Positions 7,839 to 15,504 of a stretch of 21,984 bases of DNA are shown piece by piece. A model generated the notes under the pieces. That model did not search any database and had not been told where the DNA came from. It was given only the letters and a program-made list of their open reading frames with translations. Location of the stretch: contig DATJNS010000047.1 in the NCBI GenBank assembly GCA_035507915.1, positions 1 to 21,984 of the forward strand, given 5' to 3'. This DNA is from JACQAI01 sp035507915 (lineage in GTDB: Bacteria; Pseudomonadota; Alphaproteobacteria; Elsterales; Elsteraceae). Numbering within the stretch: position 1 is the stretch's first letter; each line of letters opens with the position of its first letter. Made by a program: the position numbers and the translations under genes.

Positions 7839-8226
7839 GTCACCGGTCCCTGCTGTCATTCCGTGGCCCCAGATTGCAACGGCGCGTGTCGCCTGGCGAG
7901 CGCAGATCTCGCTCACGGCGAGGGGGCCGTCGTCCGGGTCCGTGTGCTGCCCGGCGTTGAGCGCGATTGCCAGCTCGAGCAGCTGCCCGACGACTTCGCC
8001 ACCCATGACCTGCGCTACGCGGCAGCTACCCGGCCATACGAGCTTGATGTCGATTGAGGCACCATCGGCGAGATCGTCGGTGCGCAAGTACACCGACAGG
8101 CGGGCGCGCACGCCCTGCGGTCGCCAAGCTCGATCGCGCGACCCGTCAGGAGCCTAAATGATCGCTCGCTGGAAAAATTTTCTCGCCGGCCTGCAAAAGA
8201 TCGAAAGCGGAACGACGCCGATCGCG
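7839..8226. other. Interval upstream of the PatB-type gene; coding-like but unassigned
   Basis: No recognised gene. On the minus strand the PatB frame continues upstream without a stop to a GTG at 8111. Its codons in 7860-8060 have mostly G/C third positions, as real genes here do, and the translation includes GGEVVGQLLELAIALNAG. A plus-strand frame ending with the TGA at about 8055 is nearly as coding-like. Neither resembles a family I know. The far part (8112-8226) is richer in A and T and holds GAAAAATTTTC at 8172-8182; the promoter of the PatB-type gene may lie here. Confidence 0.4.
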
Positions 8227-8253
8227 AAAACGCCAACGCGCGCAACGCGCTGG
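8227..8253 (-). terminator. Stem-loop terminator-like element after tRNA-Lys
   Basis: Read on the minus strand, CCAGCGCG, loop TTGCG, then CGCGTTGG form an 8-base stem with one G-T pair (8253-8233), followed by CGTTTT (8232-8227). The short T run makes it a weak but plausible intrinsic terminator. It begins immediately after the encoded CCA end of the tRNA. Confidence 0.55.
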
Positions 8254-8329
<76 letters not shown>

Positions 8330-8350
8330 GCCGGCTCCGGCGAGGCAGGC

Positions 8351-8379
8351 GTAGTAGCAAAGGCTCCGGGGTTTGTCGA
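8351..8379 (-). promoter_or_regulatory. Likely tRNA-Lys promoter
   Basis: On the minus strand TCGACA (8379-8374) resembles a -35 box. It is followed after exactly 17 bases by TACTAC (8356-8351), a fair -10 box, and a GC-rich discriminator. Transcription would start near 8344, about 15 bases before the mature tRNA 5' end. The geometry fits a stable-RNA promoter; the match to consensus is partial. Confidence 0.55.
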
Positions 8380-8431
8380 GGCTTGGCAATGCGCCGCCGG
8401 ACCGACCGCCCGGAGCGCGCCCGAGAGCGCC

Positions 8432-9577
8432 TCAGTCCTCGCCGACCCGCCGGCCGATGCGCACGTCGCGGTGCACCCAGACGCCGATCAACAGGCCGAA
8501 CCCGACCATCGTCACGATCAGGGACGAGCCGCCGTAGGACACCATCGGCAGGGTCGAGCCCTTGGCCGGGATCATGCCCATGACCATGGCCATGTTGATG
8601 AACATCGCGAGGAACACCGCCGTGACGATGCCGATCGCGACCAGCCGGCCGAACTGGCTGGTGCAGCGGAAGGCAATCGCGTAGCCGTAGATCATGATCA
8701 GGAGATAGAGACCCAGCAGCGTCAGGCTGCCGGCCATGCCGAACTCCTCGGCCAGCATGGTGAAGATGAAGTCGGTCTGCTTCTCGGGCAGGAAGTTGAG
8801 ATGGCTCTGCGTGCCGAGGCCGAAACCCTTGCCGAACATGCCGCCCGACCCGAGCGCGATCTTCGACTGGATGATGTGGTAGCCGGCGCCCAGCGGATCG
8901 AGCGTCGGATCGAGGAACACCCGCACGCGCGCCTTCTGGTAGTCGCGGAGGAAATTCCAACCGAGCGGCACCGCCGCGGCAATCGCGGCGAAGCCAAGCG
9001 CGAACTTCCACCAGCGCACGCCGACGATGAACAGCATCGCCGTGCTGCCCATCAGCAGCATCAGCGCGGTGCCGAGATCGGGCTGCTTCATGACCAGCGC
9101 GACCGGCGCCGCGACCAGGAGCGCCGGCACGGCCAAGTAGTGAATCCGCCCGACATCCTCGATCGACGCGGCATGGAACCAGCGCGCCAGCGCCAGCACC
9201 AGGGTGATCTTCATGATCTCCGACGGTTGCACCTGGATCACGCCGAGATCGAGCCAACGCTGCGCGCCCATGCCGATCGAGCCCTGCACCTCGACCGCGA
9301 CCAGCATCAGGAGCGCGACGAGATAACCGAGATACGCCCAGCGCATCCAGAACCGCAGATCGACCAGGGCTACCACGATCATGAGCACCAGGCCGACGGC
9401 GGCCCGCGCGATCTGCCGGATCGCCCAGGGCTCGAGCGAACCGCCGCCCGCCGAGTACAGCATCGCGAAGCCGACGCCGGCCAGCACCAGGACGAGGAGG
9501 ATCAAGCTCCAGTTGATCTGCCAGATCTTGCGCAGCAGGGACGTGCCCTGCCGACCGCTCGAGAGGCTGGTCATCAT
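8432..9577 (-). CDS. rodA: Rod-shape peptidoglycan glycosyltransferase RodA
   Basis: RodA, of the SEDS family, polymerises lipid II into glycan strands for lateral wall growth, working with the transpeptidase PBP2. The 381-residue protein has about ten hydrophobic segments spread over its whole length. Family landmarks include GAQRWLDLGVIQVQPSEIMK (104-123), MKQPDLGTAL (163-172), the large extracytoplasmic loop with GSGGMFGKGFGLGTQSHLNFLP, and KQTDFIFTMLAEEFG (266-280). In the last, Asp269 aligns with the Asp essential in E. coli RodA. Near the C-terminus is GMIPAKGSTLPMVSYGGSS. The start ATG at 9577 overlaps the TGA of mrdA (ATGA), so translation is probably coupled. A second ATG follows at 9574. 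It is the last protein gene of the elongation cluster; a tRNA gene follows. Confidence 0.97.
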   Translation of the reverse strand: MMTSLSSGRQGTSLLRKIWQINWSLILLVLVLAGVGFAMLYSAGGGSLEPWAIRQIARAAVGLVLMIVVALVDLRFWMRWAYLGYLVALLMLVAVEVQGSIGMGAQRWLDLGVIQVQPSEIMKITLVLALARWFHAASIEDVGRIHYLAVPALLVAAPVALVMKQPDLGTALMLLMGSTAMLFIVGVRWWKFALGFAAIAAAVPLGWNFLRDYQKARVRVFLDPTLDPLGAGYHIIQSKIALGSGGMFGKGFGLGTQSHLNFLPEKQTDFIFTMLAEEFGMAGSLTLLGLYLLIMIYGYAIAFRCTSQFGRLVAIGIVTAVFLAMFINMAMVMGMIPAKGSTLPMVSYGGSSLIVTMVGFGLLIGVWVHRDVRIGRRVGED

Positions 9578-11484
9578 CCGCTCGCCTTCGGATCGGCGCC
9601 GGCGATGCGCCCGCCCGCCGGCTCGCGGCCGACATCGCGTTTCTGGACTTCGAGCAGGATGTCGCGCGCGAGCGGCGCGGCGGAATCGGCGCCGTGCAGC
9701 CCGTGCTCGACGACGATGCTGCAGGCATAGCGCGGTGCCTGGATCGGCGCGAAGCTGATGAACAGCGCGTGGTCGCGCTCGCGCCAGGGAATCTCGTCGT
9801 CCTTGCGCCGCGTGTTGCTGTCGCGCTCGACGGTCGAGATGCGGCGCACCTGGGCCGAGCCGGTCTTGCCCGCCATCTCGAAGCCGGGCTCGGTGATGCG
9901 CGCGCGGATGGCGGTGCCGTGCGGCTCGTTGCACACGCCGATCATGCCGTTGACCACCGGCGCCAACGAGCTCGCCGCGACGCCGAGCGAGGGGAACGGC
10001 GGCCGCTTGATGTCGTCGGGCGGCTTGCCGCCGACCGTCCGGGTCAAATGCGGCACCACCGCATAGCCGCCGTTGGCGATGCGCGCCGTCATCGCGGCGA
10101 GCTGCAGCGGTGTCACCAGCACCATGCCCTGGCCGATGCCGGCGTTGAGCGTCTCGCCCTGGTTCCAGGGATGACCCTGGGTCGCCCGCACCCACTCGCG
10201 CGTCGGGATCAGGCCCGGCCGCTCGCCCGGGATGTCGATGCCCATCTTGGCGCCGAGGCCGAAGCGCTGCGCCATCGCGGCCAGCTTGTCGATGCCGACG
10301 CGTTTGGCGGTCTCGTAGAAGTAGACGTCGCAGCTCTGCTTGATCGCGTTGTGCAGGTCGATCGAGCCGTGGCCGCCGACGTGCTTCCAGCAATACCAAA
10401 GGCGGTTGCCCAGGGCGTAGTGCCCGGGGCAGTTGAAAACCGTATCGGGCGTGATGACGCCGGCGTCGAGCGCGGCGACCGCGGTCATCATCTTGAAGGT
10501 GGAGCCCGGCGGGTACTGGCCCTGGATCGCCTTGTTGTTGAGCGGCTGCTTGGGGTTGGCGAGGAACTCCTCCCACTCGCGGGCATTCAGCCCGCGCGAG
10601 AACACGTTCGGATCGAAGGCAGGCGCCGACACCATGGCGAGCACCTCGCCGGTGTGGATGTCCATCACGACGGCGGCGGCGCTCTCGTCGGCGATGCGCT
10701 CGCGCGCGAACTCCTGCAGGCCGATGTCGAGCGTGAGCTCGACGTCCTTGCCCGGCACGGCATCCTGGCGCGAGAGCTCGCGGATCACGCGGCCGACTGC
10801 GTTGACCTCGACTTGGCTCGCGCCGGCGGTGCCGCGCAGGTCGAGATCCCGGGTCTTCTCGATGCCGCTCTTGCCGATGCGGAACTCGGGCAGCTCGAGC
10901 AGCGGGTCGCCGGTCAGCTCGGCCTCCGATACGGCGCCGACATAGCCCAGGATGTGCCCGACCGCCTCGGTGTGCGGATAGAAGCGGCTCTGGCCGACGT
11001 CGATCGACACGCCCGGCAGGTCCGGCGTGTTGATCTCGATCTTCGAGACGTCGTCCCAATCGAGGTTCTCGCGCACGGTCACGGGCACGAAGGGACGCTT
11101 GCGGCGAACGTCGCGGATCACGCGGTGCCGATCGGCGTCGCCGACCTCGATCAGCAGGCCCAAGCGGTCGAGCGTCTGCTCGATATCGCCGGCCTGCTCG
11201 GCGACGATCACGACACGGTAGTTGAGGCGGTTGAGCGCGAGCGGCTCGCCGTAGCGGTCGAGGATCCTGCCGCGCGGCGGCGCCAGCAGCTTCAGGTTGA
11301 TGCGATTGTCCTCGGCCAGCACCTTGTAGCGGTCGGCCTCGACGACCTGCAGATAGTAGAGGCGCGCGACCAGCGCGCCGAACAGGCCGAGCTTGGCGCC
11401 GCCCAGGATCAGTGCGCGGCGCGTGAACGTCTGATCGCGCAGCTGATCGCGCTGCTTCGTCGAAAGCGGGGCGCGCGATCTCAT
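9574..11484 (-). CDS. mrdA: Penicillin-binding protein 2, peptidoglycan D,D-transpeptidase
   Basis: PBP2 cross-links new peptidoglycan during cell elongation and is the partner of RodA. At 636 residues it has the normal length. A short cytoplasmic N-terminus is followed by one membrane anchor (about 24-45), the dimerisation domain (APPRGRILDRYGEPLALN at 68-85) and the periplasmic transpeptidase domain. The catalytic motifs are all present: STFK at 328-331 (nucleophile Ser328, within YPPGSTFKMM), SCD at 384-386 and KTG at 540-542. The ATG at 11484 overlaps the mreD stop (ATGA). The open frame runs further upstream, but that part is antisense-like, low-complexity sequence inside mreD. Its stop overlaps the rodA start by the same device. 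The C-terminal tail after KTG carries a charged insert (ERDSNTRRKDDEIPWRERDH) before the final strands. Confidence 0.97.
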   Translation of the reverse strand: MRSRAPLSTKQRDQLRDQTFTRRALILGGAKLGLFGALVARLYYLQVVEADRYKVLAEDNRINLKLLAPPRGRILDRYGEPLALNRLNYRVVIVAEQAGDIEQTLDRLGLLIEVGDADRHRVIRDVRRKRPFVPVTVRENLDWDDVSKIEINTPDLPGVSIDVGQSRFYPHTEAVGHILGYVGAVSEAELTGDPLLELPEFRIGKSGIEKTRDLDLRGTAGASQVEVNAVGRVIRELSRQDAVPGKDVELTLDIGLQEFARERIADESAAAVVMDIHTGEVLAMVSAPAFDPNVFSRGLNAREWEEFLANPKQPLNNKAIQGQYPPGSTFKMMTAVAALDAGVITPDTVFNCPGHYALGNRLWYCWKHVGGHGSIDLHNAIKQSCDVYFYETAKRVGIDKLAAMAQRFGLGAKMGIDIPGERPGLIPTREWVRATQGHPWNQGETLNAGIGQGMVLVTPLQLAAMTARIANGGYAVVPHLTRTVGGKPPDDIKRPPFPSLGVAASSLAPVVNGMIGVCNEPHGTAIRARITEPGFEMAGKTGSAQVRRISTVERDSNTRRKDDEIPWRERDHALFISFAPIQAPRYACSIVVEHGLHGADSAAPLARDILLEVQKRDVGREPAGGRIAGADPKASG

Positions 11485-12011
11485 ACGCGCGCCAGCACGC
11501 GTCGGTGGGTTCGCACGAAGAACCACGCCAGGATCGGGAACACCGCGAGCGTGACGACGAACTGCAGAAGCGACGCGGCGACCGCGAGCGGCTCGCCCGC
11601 GAGCAACGAGGCGAAGGACCACGACACCGCGGCGGCCGCGGCGTCGACCAGCGCGAAGCCCGCCCACGCCATCGCGAACGGCTTGCCGACGAACAGGCGT
11701 CGCTGGCCCAGCACCACGCCATGGGTGCCGAGCAGGATCAGCGACGTGACGCCGAGCGGCGCGCCGGCCGCGAAATCTTGGATCACGCCGATCGCGAACA
11801 CCGCCGAGGCGGGCATTAGATCGGGGCGATAGACCGTCCAGTAGAACACCGACATCAGGGTGAAGGCGGGCACCAGGTCGGTCTCGTGCGGCAGATGCAG
11901 CGGCAGCACGGGCACGAGGGCGAGGAACAGCGTGATGACGAACGGCGTCATGCAGCGCAAGGTCAGGTCGAGGCGCTGCAGCAGGGTGAGCGGCGGCGTC
12001 AGCGAGGTCAT
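11481..12011 (-). CDS. mreD: Rod shape-determining protein MreD
   Basis: MreD is a small polytopic inner-membrane protein of the elongation complex, linking MreC, PBP2 and RodA. The 176-residue product has about five hydrophobic segments (22-40, 47-60, 68-80, 88-103 and 115-165, the last probably two). It carries the family pattern YRPDLMPASAVFAIGVIQDFAAGAPLGVTSL around 61-91. Sequence conservation in MreD is low, so the call also rests on its place between mreC and mrdA. It starts at the ATG at 12011, eight bases after the mreC stop, and its TGA overlaps the mrdA start. The frame is open upstream, but that part would overlap mreC. Confidence 0.93.
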   Translation of the reverse strand: MTSLTPPLTLLQRLDLTLRCMTPFVITLFLALVPVLPLHLPHETDLVPAFTLMSVFYWTVYRPDLMPASAVFAIGVIQDFAAGAPLGVTSLILLGTHGVVLGQRRLFVGKPFAMAWAGFALVDAAAAAVSWSFASLLAGEPLAVAASLLQFVVTLAVFPILAWFFVRTHRRVLARV

Positions 12012-12019
12012 CGCGTACG

Positions 12020-12904
12020 CTACCGGTGGCTGGTCTTGGCGGGCGCCGGCGGCGGCAGGGTCGGCAGGATGCCGGTCAGGCCGTAGTCGAGCAACCTGAC
12101 GAACTCGAGCCGCGACCAATCGACATAGGGCTGGACCAGGATGCCGTGATCGCCGACCTCGGCGATCACGCCGACCGGCAGACCGGCGGGCAGCGCTCCG
12201 CCGTGACCCGACGTCACGACCCGGTCGCCGGGCGACAGACGCGCCTCGGACGACACATAGAGGAGATGCGGCCGGCCGGTATTGTCGCCGGCGAGCACGG
12301 CCTGCTCGCGCGAGCTTTCGATCAGCACCGGAATCCGGCTGTTGAGATCGGTGATGAGCAGGACGCGGGCGCTATGCTCGCCGACCTCCGAAACGCGTCC
12401 CACCAAGCCCTCGCCGGACATCGCCGCCTGGCCCTTGGCGACGCCCTGGTCGGCGCCCACCGCAACCAGGATGCTGCGCACGAACGCGCCGCCCGAATCG
12501 CCGATCACGCGCCCGGTCACCTGATGGACCGCGGGGTCGGCCGGGAAGTTCAGCAGGCCGCGGAGCGCCTGGTTCTCGGCGTCGAGCCGCTGGGCCACTT
12601 GCTGCCACTGCTCGAGCCGGCGCACGTCGGTGCGCAACTGCTGGTTCTCCTGGTAGACGCGGGCGATCCGGCCGACCTCGCCGACCGCCGAGGACACCGC
12701 GTCGGCGGGCTGGCTCAGCGCCCCGAACACCGGCGCCAGCACGTCCAGCAGGGCGGTCCGCGCCCGCTCGACCACCACGACCTCGGCCTTGCCGAGCAGC
12801 ATCAGGAGAAACGAGGCGGCGACCAAGGCCAAGAAAGCGAAGCGTGCCATCGCTGCCCGCATCGGGGCGGCGAACCGGAACACGGCTTCGGTACGGGCCT
12901 TCAT
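12020..12904 (-). CDS. mreC: Rod shape-determining protein MreC
   Basis: MreC is a bitopic inner-membrane protein whose periplasmic part assembles and activates PBP2-RodA. The 294-residue product has a basic N-terminus, one membrane segment at about 20-38, and a coiled coil at about 80-118 (YQENQQLRTDVRRLEQWQQVAQRLDAENQALRGLL read in two pieces). Beta-barrel domains follow, with GEGLVGRVSEVGEHSARVLLITD and SGHGGALPAGLPVGVI. Length and order are typical; the Pro-rich tail is short. The ATG at 12904 has no strong Shine-Dalgarno. A 162-base gap separates it from mreB, so it may have its own promoter, whereas mreC to rodA are tightly packed. Confidence 0.96.
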   Translation of the reverse strand: MKARTEAVFRFAAPMRAAMARFAFLALVAASFLLMLLGKAEVVVVERARTALLDVLAPVFGALSQPADAVSSAVGEVGRIARVYQENQQLRTDVRRLEQWQQVAQRLDAENQALRGLLNFPADPAVHQVTGRVIGDSGGAFVRSILVAVGADQGVAKGQAAMSGEGLVGRVSEVGEHSARVLLITDLNSRIPVLIESSREQAVLAGDNTGRPHLLYVSSEARLSPGDRVVTSGHGGALPAGLPVGVIAEVGDHGILVQPYVDWSRLEFVRLLDYGLTGILPTLPPPAPAKTSHR

Positions 12905-12957
12905 GGCGTTGGGGGCGCGATCAGATCTCAGACATCAGGAGGCCGCAGCAACACATC

Positions 12958-12968
12958 GTAATTATTAC
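12958..12968 (-). promoter_or_regulatory. AT-rich -10-like element upstream of mreC
   Basis: In a very GC-rich setting, the minus strand carries GTAATAATTAC (12968-12958). It includes AATAAT, which matches five of six bases of TATAAT, preceded by an A-rich run. The 11-base element is palindromic except for its centre. No good -35 box lies 16-18 bases upstream; instead a GANTC site (GAGTC, 12989-12985), the CcrM methylation sequence of alphaproteobacteria, occupies that place. A separate mreC promoter is plausible, not proven. Confidence 0.35.
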
Positions 12969-13010
12969 ACATTTTTTGCCGCATGACTCGACATTTCTTG
13001 ACCTTTTTAG

Positions 13011-13060
13011 CCGCCGCCCACCCCCGGGCACGCCCGCTGGCGTCGCCGGGATGGCGGCGG
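13011..13060 (-). repeat. Large hairpin immediately after the mreB stop codon
   Basis: CCGCCGCC (13011-13018) pairs with GGCGGCGG (13053-13060), CCCGG (13023-13027) with CCGGG (13046-13050), and ACGCC (13030-13034) with GGCGT (13039-13043), leaving a CGCT loop. That is 18 pairs with two small internal loops. It starts six bases after the mreB stop and is followed on the transcript by CTAAAAAGG, not by a T run. It fits an mRNA-stabilising or attenuating 3' structure better than an intrinsic terminator. Confidence 0.55.
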
Positions 13061-13066
13061 GTCGCG

Positions 13067-14107
13067 TCAGTACGTGCCGATCAACACGTTGCGCAGCGTC
13101 TTCATCTCCTCCAGACAACGTCCGGTGCCCAGCGCGACGCACGACAATGGGTCGTCGGCGATCGAGACCGGCAGCCCGGTGGCGTGCCGCAGCACCAGAT
13201 CGAGATTGCTGAGCAGCGCGCCGCCGCCGGTCAGAACGATGCCCTTGTCGACGATGTCGGCGGCCAGCTCGGGCGCGGTGTGCTCGAGCGCGACCTTGAC
13301 CGCCTCGACGATCGCGCTGACCGGCTCGGCCAAGCTCTCGGCGATCTGACGCTCCGAGATCACCAGCTCCTTCGGCACGCCGTTCATCAGGTCGCGTCCC
13401 TTGATCTCCATGATGCGGCCCTCGCCGTCCTCCGGCGGACAAGCCGAGCCGATCTCCTTCTTGATCCGCTCGGCGGAGCCTTCGCCGACCAGCAGGTTAT
13501 GCAGCCGGCGGATGTAGGCAATGATGGCCTCGTCCATCTTGTCGCCGCCGACCCGCACCGAGCGGGCATAGACGATGCCGCCCAACGACAGCACGGCGAC
13601 TTCCGTGGTCCCTCCGCCGATATCAACAACCATCGAGCCGGTTGGTTCGGTGACCGGCAGACCGGCGCCAATCGCCGCAGCCATCGGCTCCTCGATCAGG
13701 AAGACGCGGCGGGCGCCGGCGCTCTCGGCCGACTCCTGGATCGCGCGCCGCTCGACCGCGGTCGAACCGGACGGCACACAGATGATGATCTGGGGCGACG
13801 CGAAGCTGCGACGATTGTGCACTTTGCGGATGAAGTGCTTGATCATCTCCTCCGCGACCTCGAAGTCGGCGATGACGCCGTCGCGCAGCGGACGGATCGC
13901 CTGGATGTTGCCGGGTGTGCGCCCGAGCATCATTTTGGCTTCGTCCCCCACGGCCAGCACTTGACGCTTGCCGCGCACGGTGGCGATCGCGACCACCGAG
14001 GGCTCGTTGAGCACGATGCCGCGGTTTTTCACGTAGACGAGCGTGTTCGCCGTCCCGAGGTCGATGGCCATATCCGCGGACAGCATGCCGAGCAATCGAT
14101 AGAACAT
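13067..14107 (-). CDS. mreB: Rod shape-determining protein MreB (bacterial actin)
   Basis: MreB is an ATP-binding actin homologue that forms membrane-associated filaments guiding the elongation machinery. The 346-residue protein has normal length. Motifs include the phosphate-1 loop AIDLGTANT at 14-22, NEPSVVA at 34-40, the catalytic region LIEEPMAAAIGAGLPV (137-152), the phosphate-2 loop VDIGGGTTEVAV (161-172), RVGGDKMDEAI (185-195) and the C-terminal VLTGGGALL. The N-terminus MFYRLLGMLSADMAID matches the usual form of the family, with an amphipathic start that may bind membrane; this supports the ATG at 14107 although no Shine-Dalgarno is obvious. It is the first gene of the mre cluster. 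Its leader region contains a long inverted repeat, and a strong hairpin follows its stop codon. Confidence 0.98.
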   Translation of the reverse strand: MFYRLLGMLSADMAIDLGTANTLVYVKNRGIVLNEPSVVAIATVRGKRQVLAVGDEAKMMLGRTPGNIQAIRPLRDGVIADFEVAEEMIKHFIRKVHNRRSFASPQIIICVPSGSTAVERRAIQESAESAGARRVFLIEEPMAAAIGAGLPVTEPTGSMVVDIGGGTTEVAVLSLGGIVYARSVRVGGDKMDEAIIAYIRRLHNLLVGEGSAERIKKEIGSACPPEDGEGRIMEIKGRDLMNGVPKELVISERQIAESLAEPVSAIVEAVKVALEHTAPELAADIVDKGIVLTGGGALLSNLDLVLRHATGLPVSIADDPLSCVALGTGRCLEEMKTLRNVLIGTY

Positions 14108-14159
14108 GGCGGGGAGATCAAACCTTTATTGGTTGGCGTATCGGATCGGCCGGACCGCG

Positions 14160-14234
14160 ATTGGCAGCCGGCTCGCAGGCGTATGAGACAGCGCGGCCGG
14201 GCCGCTCGTCCGCCTTGCGAGGTAGCTTGCCAAT
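14160..14234. repeat. Long imperfect inverted repeat in the mreB upstream region
   Basis: ATTGGCA (14160-14166) pairs with TGCCAAT (14228-14234), GC (14167-14168) with GC (14225-14226), CTCGCA (14172-14177) with TGCGAG (14216-14221), and GGCG (14178-14181) with CGCC (14211-14214). The terminal loop holds a further hairpin, GCGGC-CGG-GCCGC (14193-14205). The whole could fold as a 75-base RNA on either strand. It lies 53-127 bases upstream of the mreB start codon, so on the minus strand it would fall in the mreB 5' leader if transcription starts beyond it. Confidence 0.5.
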
Positions 14235-14400
14235 ACACGGACGGGCCAGCGATGTCCACGCCCGTGCGGCACCACGCGAACCCTACGCCGCAGGCGTTAA
14301 GCAGAGCTTGCCTGGCGCCGGTTTTTTGGCCGCGCCGTCAGCGATTTGTCCCGCCTGGCCCACGCCGGCGTCACGGCGGCGCGAGCCTCCTCCGGACGGC
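14235..14400. other. Remaining gap between the PurM-like gene and the mreB leader
   Basis: No gene is supported here. The sequence has a small hairpin ACGCC-GCA-GGCGT (14285-14297) and a run of six T (plus strand) after GGCGCCGG near 14316-14329. This is not a convincing terminator for the minus-strand PurM-like gene. The mreB promoter probably lies in this stretch or in 14108-14234; no clear box pair was found. Confidence 0.35.
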
Positions 14401-15504
14401 TCAACGGACCCCCAGGCTGGCGGCCTCGTAGGCGAGACCGAGCGGCACGATGTCGACCGCCTTGCGGCCGCCCTGGTGCACGACCCGGCCGGCGTGCCAT
14501 GCGCCGATCCCGACCGAGCCGGCGAGCGCGATGACCTGGTCGGCGTCGGCGGCGGCGACCATCACGGCGAATCCGGCGCCCATGTTGAAGGTGGCGTAGG
14601 CCTCGCGGTCGTCGATCGGACCGGCACCTTGCATGAAACGGAACAGCGGCCCGGGATCGCCGACGACGTCGATCCGATAGACCAGGGGCGCGTCCAGCCG
14701 CATCAGCTTGCGCCAACCGTGGCCGGTGATGTTGACGGCATAGTGCAGCCGCACGCCGGCCCGTTGGCACGCGGCAACGAACGGCGCATAGATCACCGTC
14801 GGGGCGAGCAGCGCCTCGCCGTAGCTGCGGCCGTCGCCGATCGGGGTCAGATAACCCTCGGGCAGCCGTTCGGCCAGACGCCGGCACAGGGTGACGCCGT
14901 TGGCATGCACGCCCGAGCCGGCCAGCAGAATGATGGCGTCGCCGTCCGCGACGTCGCCCACGATGCGCAGCGACTTCGGCGCGATCCGGCCGAGCGCCGA
15001 GCCAGCCAGCACGGCCGTGCCCGGCTCGACGATCCCCCGCAGCGCCGGCGTCTCGCCGCCGCCCCAGGCGGCGCCGGCCTGGATGCAGCCGGCGGCGAAC
15101 CCGGCGGCGAGGTCGCGACGCCGCTCCGCGTGCGCGAACCACTCGGCGTCACCCACCGCGGCGTGCATCGCGACTGAGACCGGCAGCGCCCCTGACGTCA
15201 CGACGTCGTTGACGATCGTCGCCACGATGTCGACGCCGATGGCGTGGTAGTGGCTCCGGCCGGTCAGCGCCAGCATCGCGTCGGCGACCAGGTTCTTGGT
15301 CCCGAGCCCCTCCTCGACGTGGGCGAGATAGCAGTCGGGGAGCTCGATCAGATAAGCGCTTTCGCCGCGCACCGCGGCGGGCTCGGCAAGACCGTGCCGC
15401 GCCAGCGCGCCGCCGGTCATGGCGGCCGCCCGCTGGCATTCACGCTTGAACAGATCGAGCAGGTCGTAGTCGACGCCGCTCGCCGCATAATTGAGGTCGC
15501 TCAT
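14401..15504 (-). CDS. PurM-family (AIR synthase-related) protein, divergent paralogue
   Basis: A 367-residue member of the PurM/AIR synthase superfamily, whose founding enzyme closes the imidazole ring in purine synthesis using ATP. Recognisable parts are SDLNYAASGVDYDLLD at the start, GLGTKNLVADA (67-76, ATP-site Gly/Lys), GVDIVATIVNDVVTSGALP (90-108), GCIQAGAAWGGGETPALRG (139-157), LAGSGVHANGVTLCRR (194-209) and AVNITGHGWRKLMR (256-269). Both the N- and C-terminal AIRS domains are present. Several positions differ from ordinary PurM: ITGHG replaces ITGGG, the Asp-Gly-Val before GTK reads EEGL, and the middle is LTGRSHYHAIG. It may therefore act on another substrate or be a second PurM. No purN or other purine gene is near. 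The ATG at 15504 is the only sensible start; the frame upstream is antisense to the stress-protein gene. Confidence 0.8.
   Translation of the reverse strand: MSDLNYAASGVDYDLLDLFKRECQRAAAMTGGALARHGLAEPAAVRGESAYLIELPDCYLAHVEEGLGTKNLVADAMLALTGRSHYHAIGVDIVATIVNDVVTSGALPVSVAMHAAVGDAEWFAHAERRRDLAAGFAAGCIQAGAAWGGGETPALRGIVEPGTAVLAGSALGRIAPKSLRIVGDVADGDAIILLAGSGVHANGVTLCRRLAERLPEGYLTPIGDGRSYGEALLAPTVIYAPFVAACQRAGVRLHYAVNITGHGWRKLMRLDAPLVYRIDVVGDPGPLFRFMQGAGPIDDREAYATFNMGAGFAVMVAAADADQVIALAGSVGIGAWHAGRVVHQGGRKAVDIVPLGLAYEAASLGVR

Noticed and set aside
8432..11722. One continuous minus-strand frame giving an apparent 1096-residue protein ending in RodA.
   Set aside because: Only the last 381 residues are RodA. 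The rest is mrdA read in the wrong frame, and the ATGA junction at 9574-9577 gives the real start.
9694..11832. A 712-codon plus-strand frame across mrdA and mreD.
   Set aside because: It is antisense to two well-recognised genes and low in complexity.
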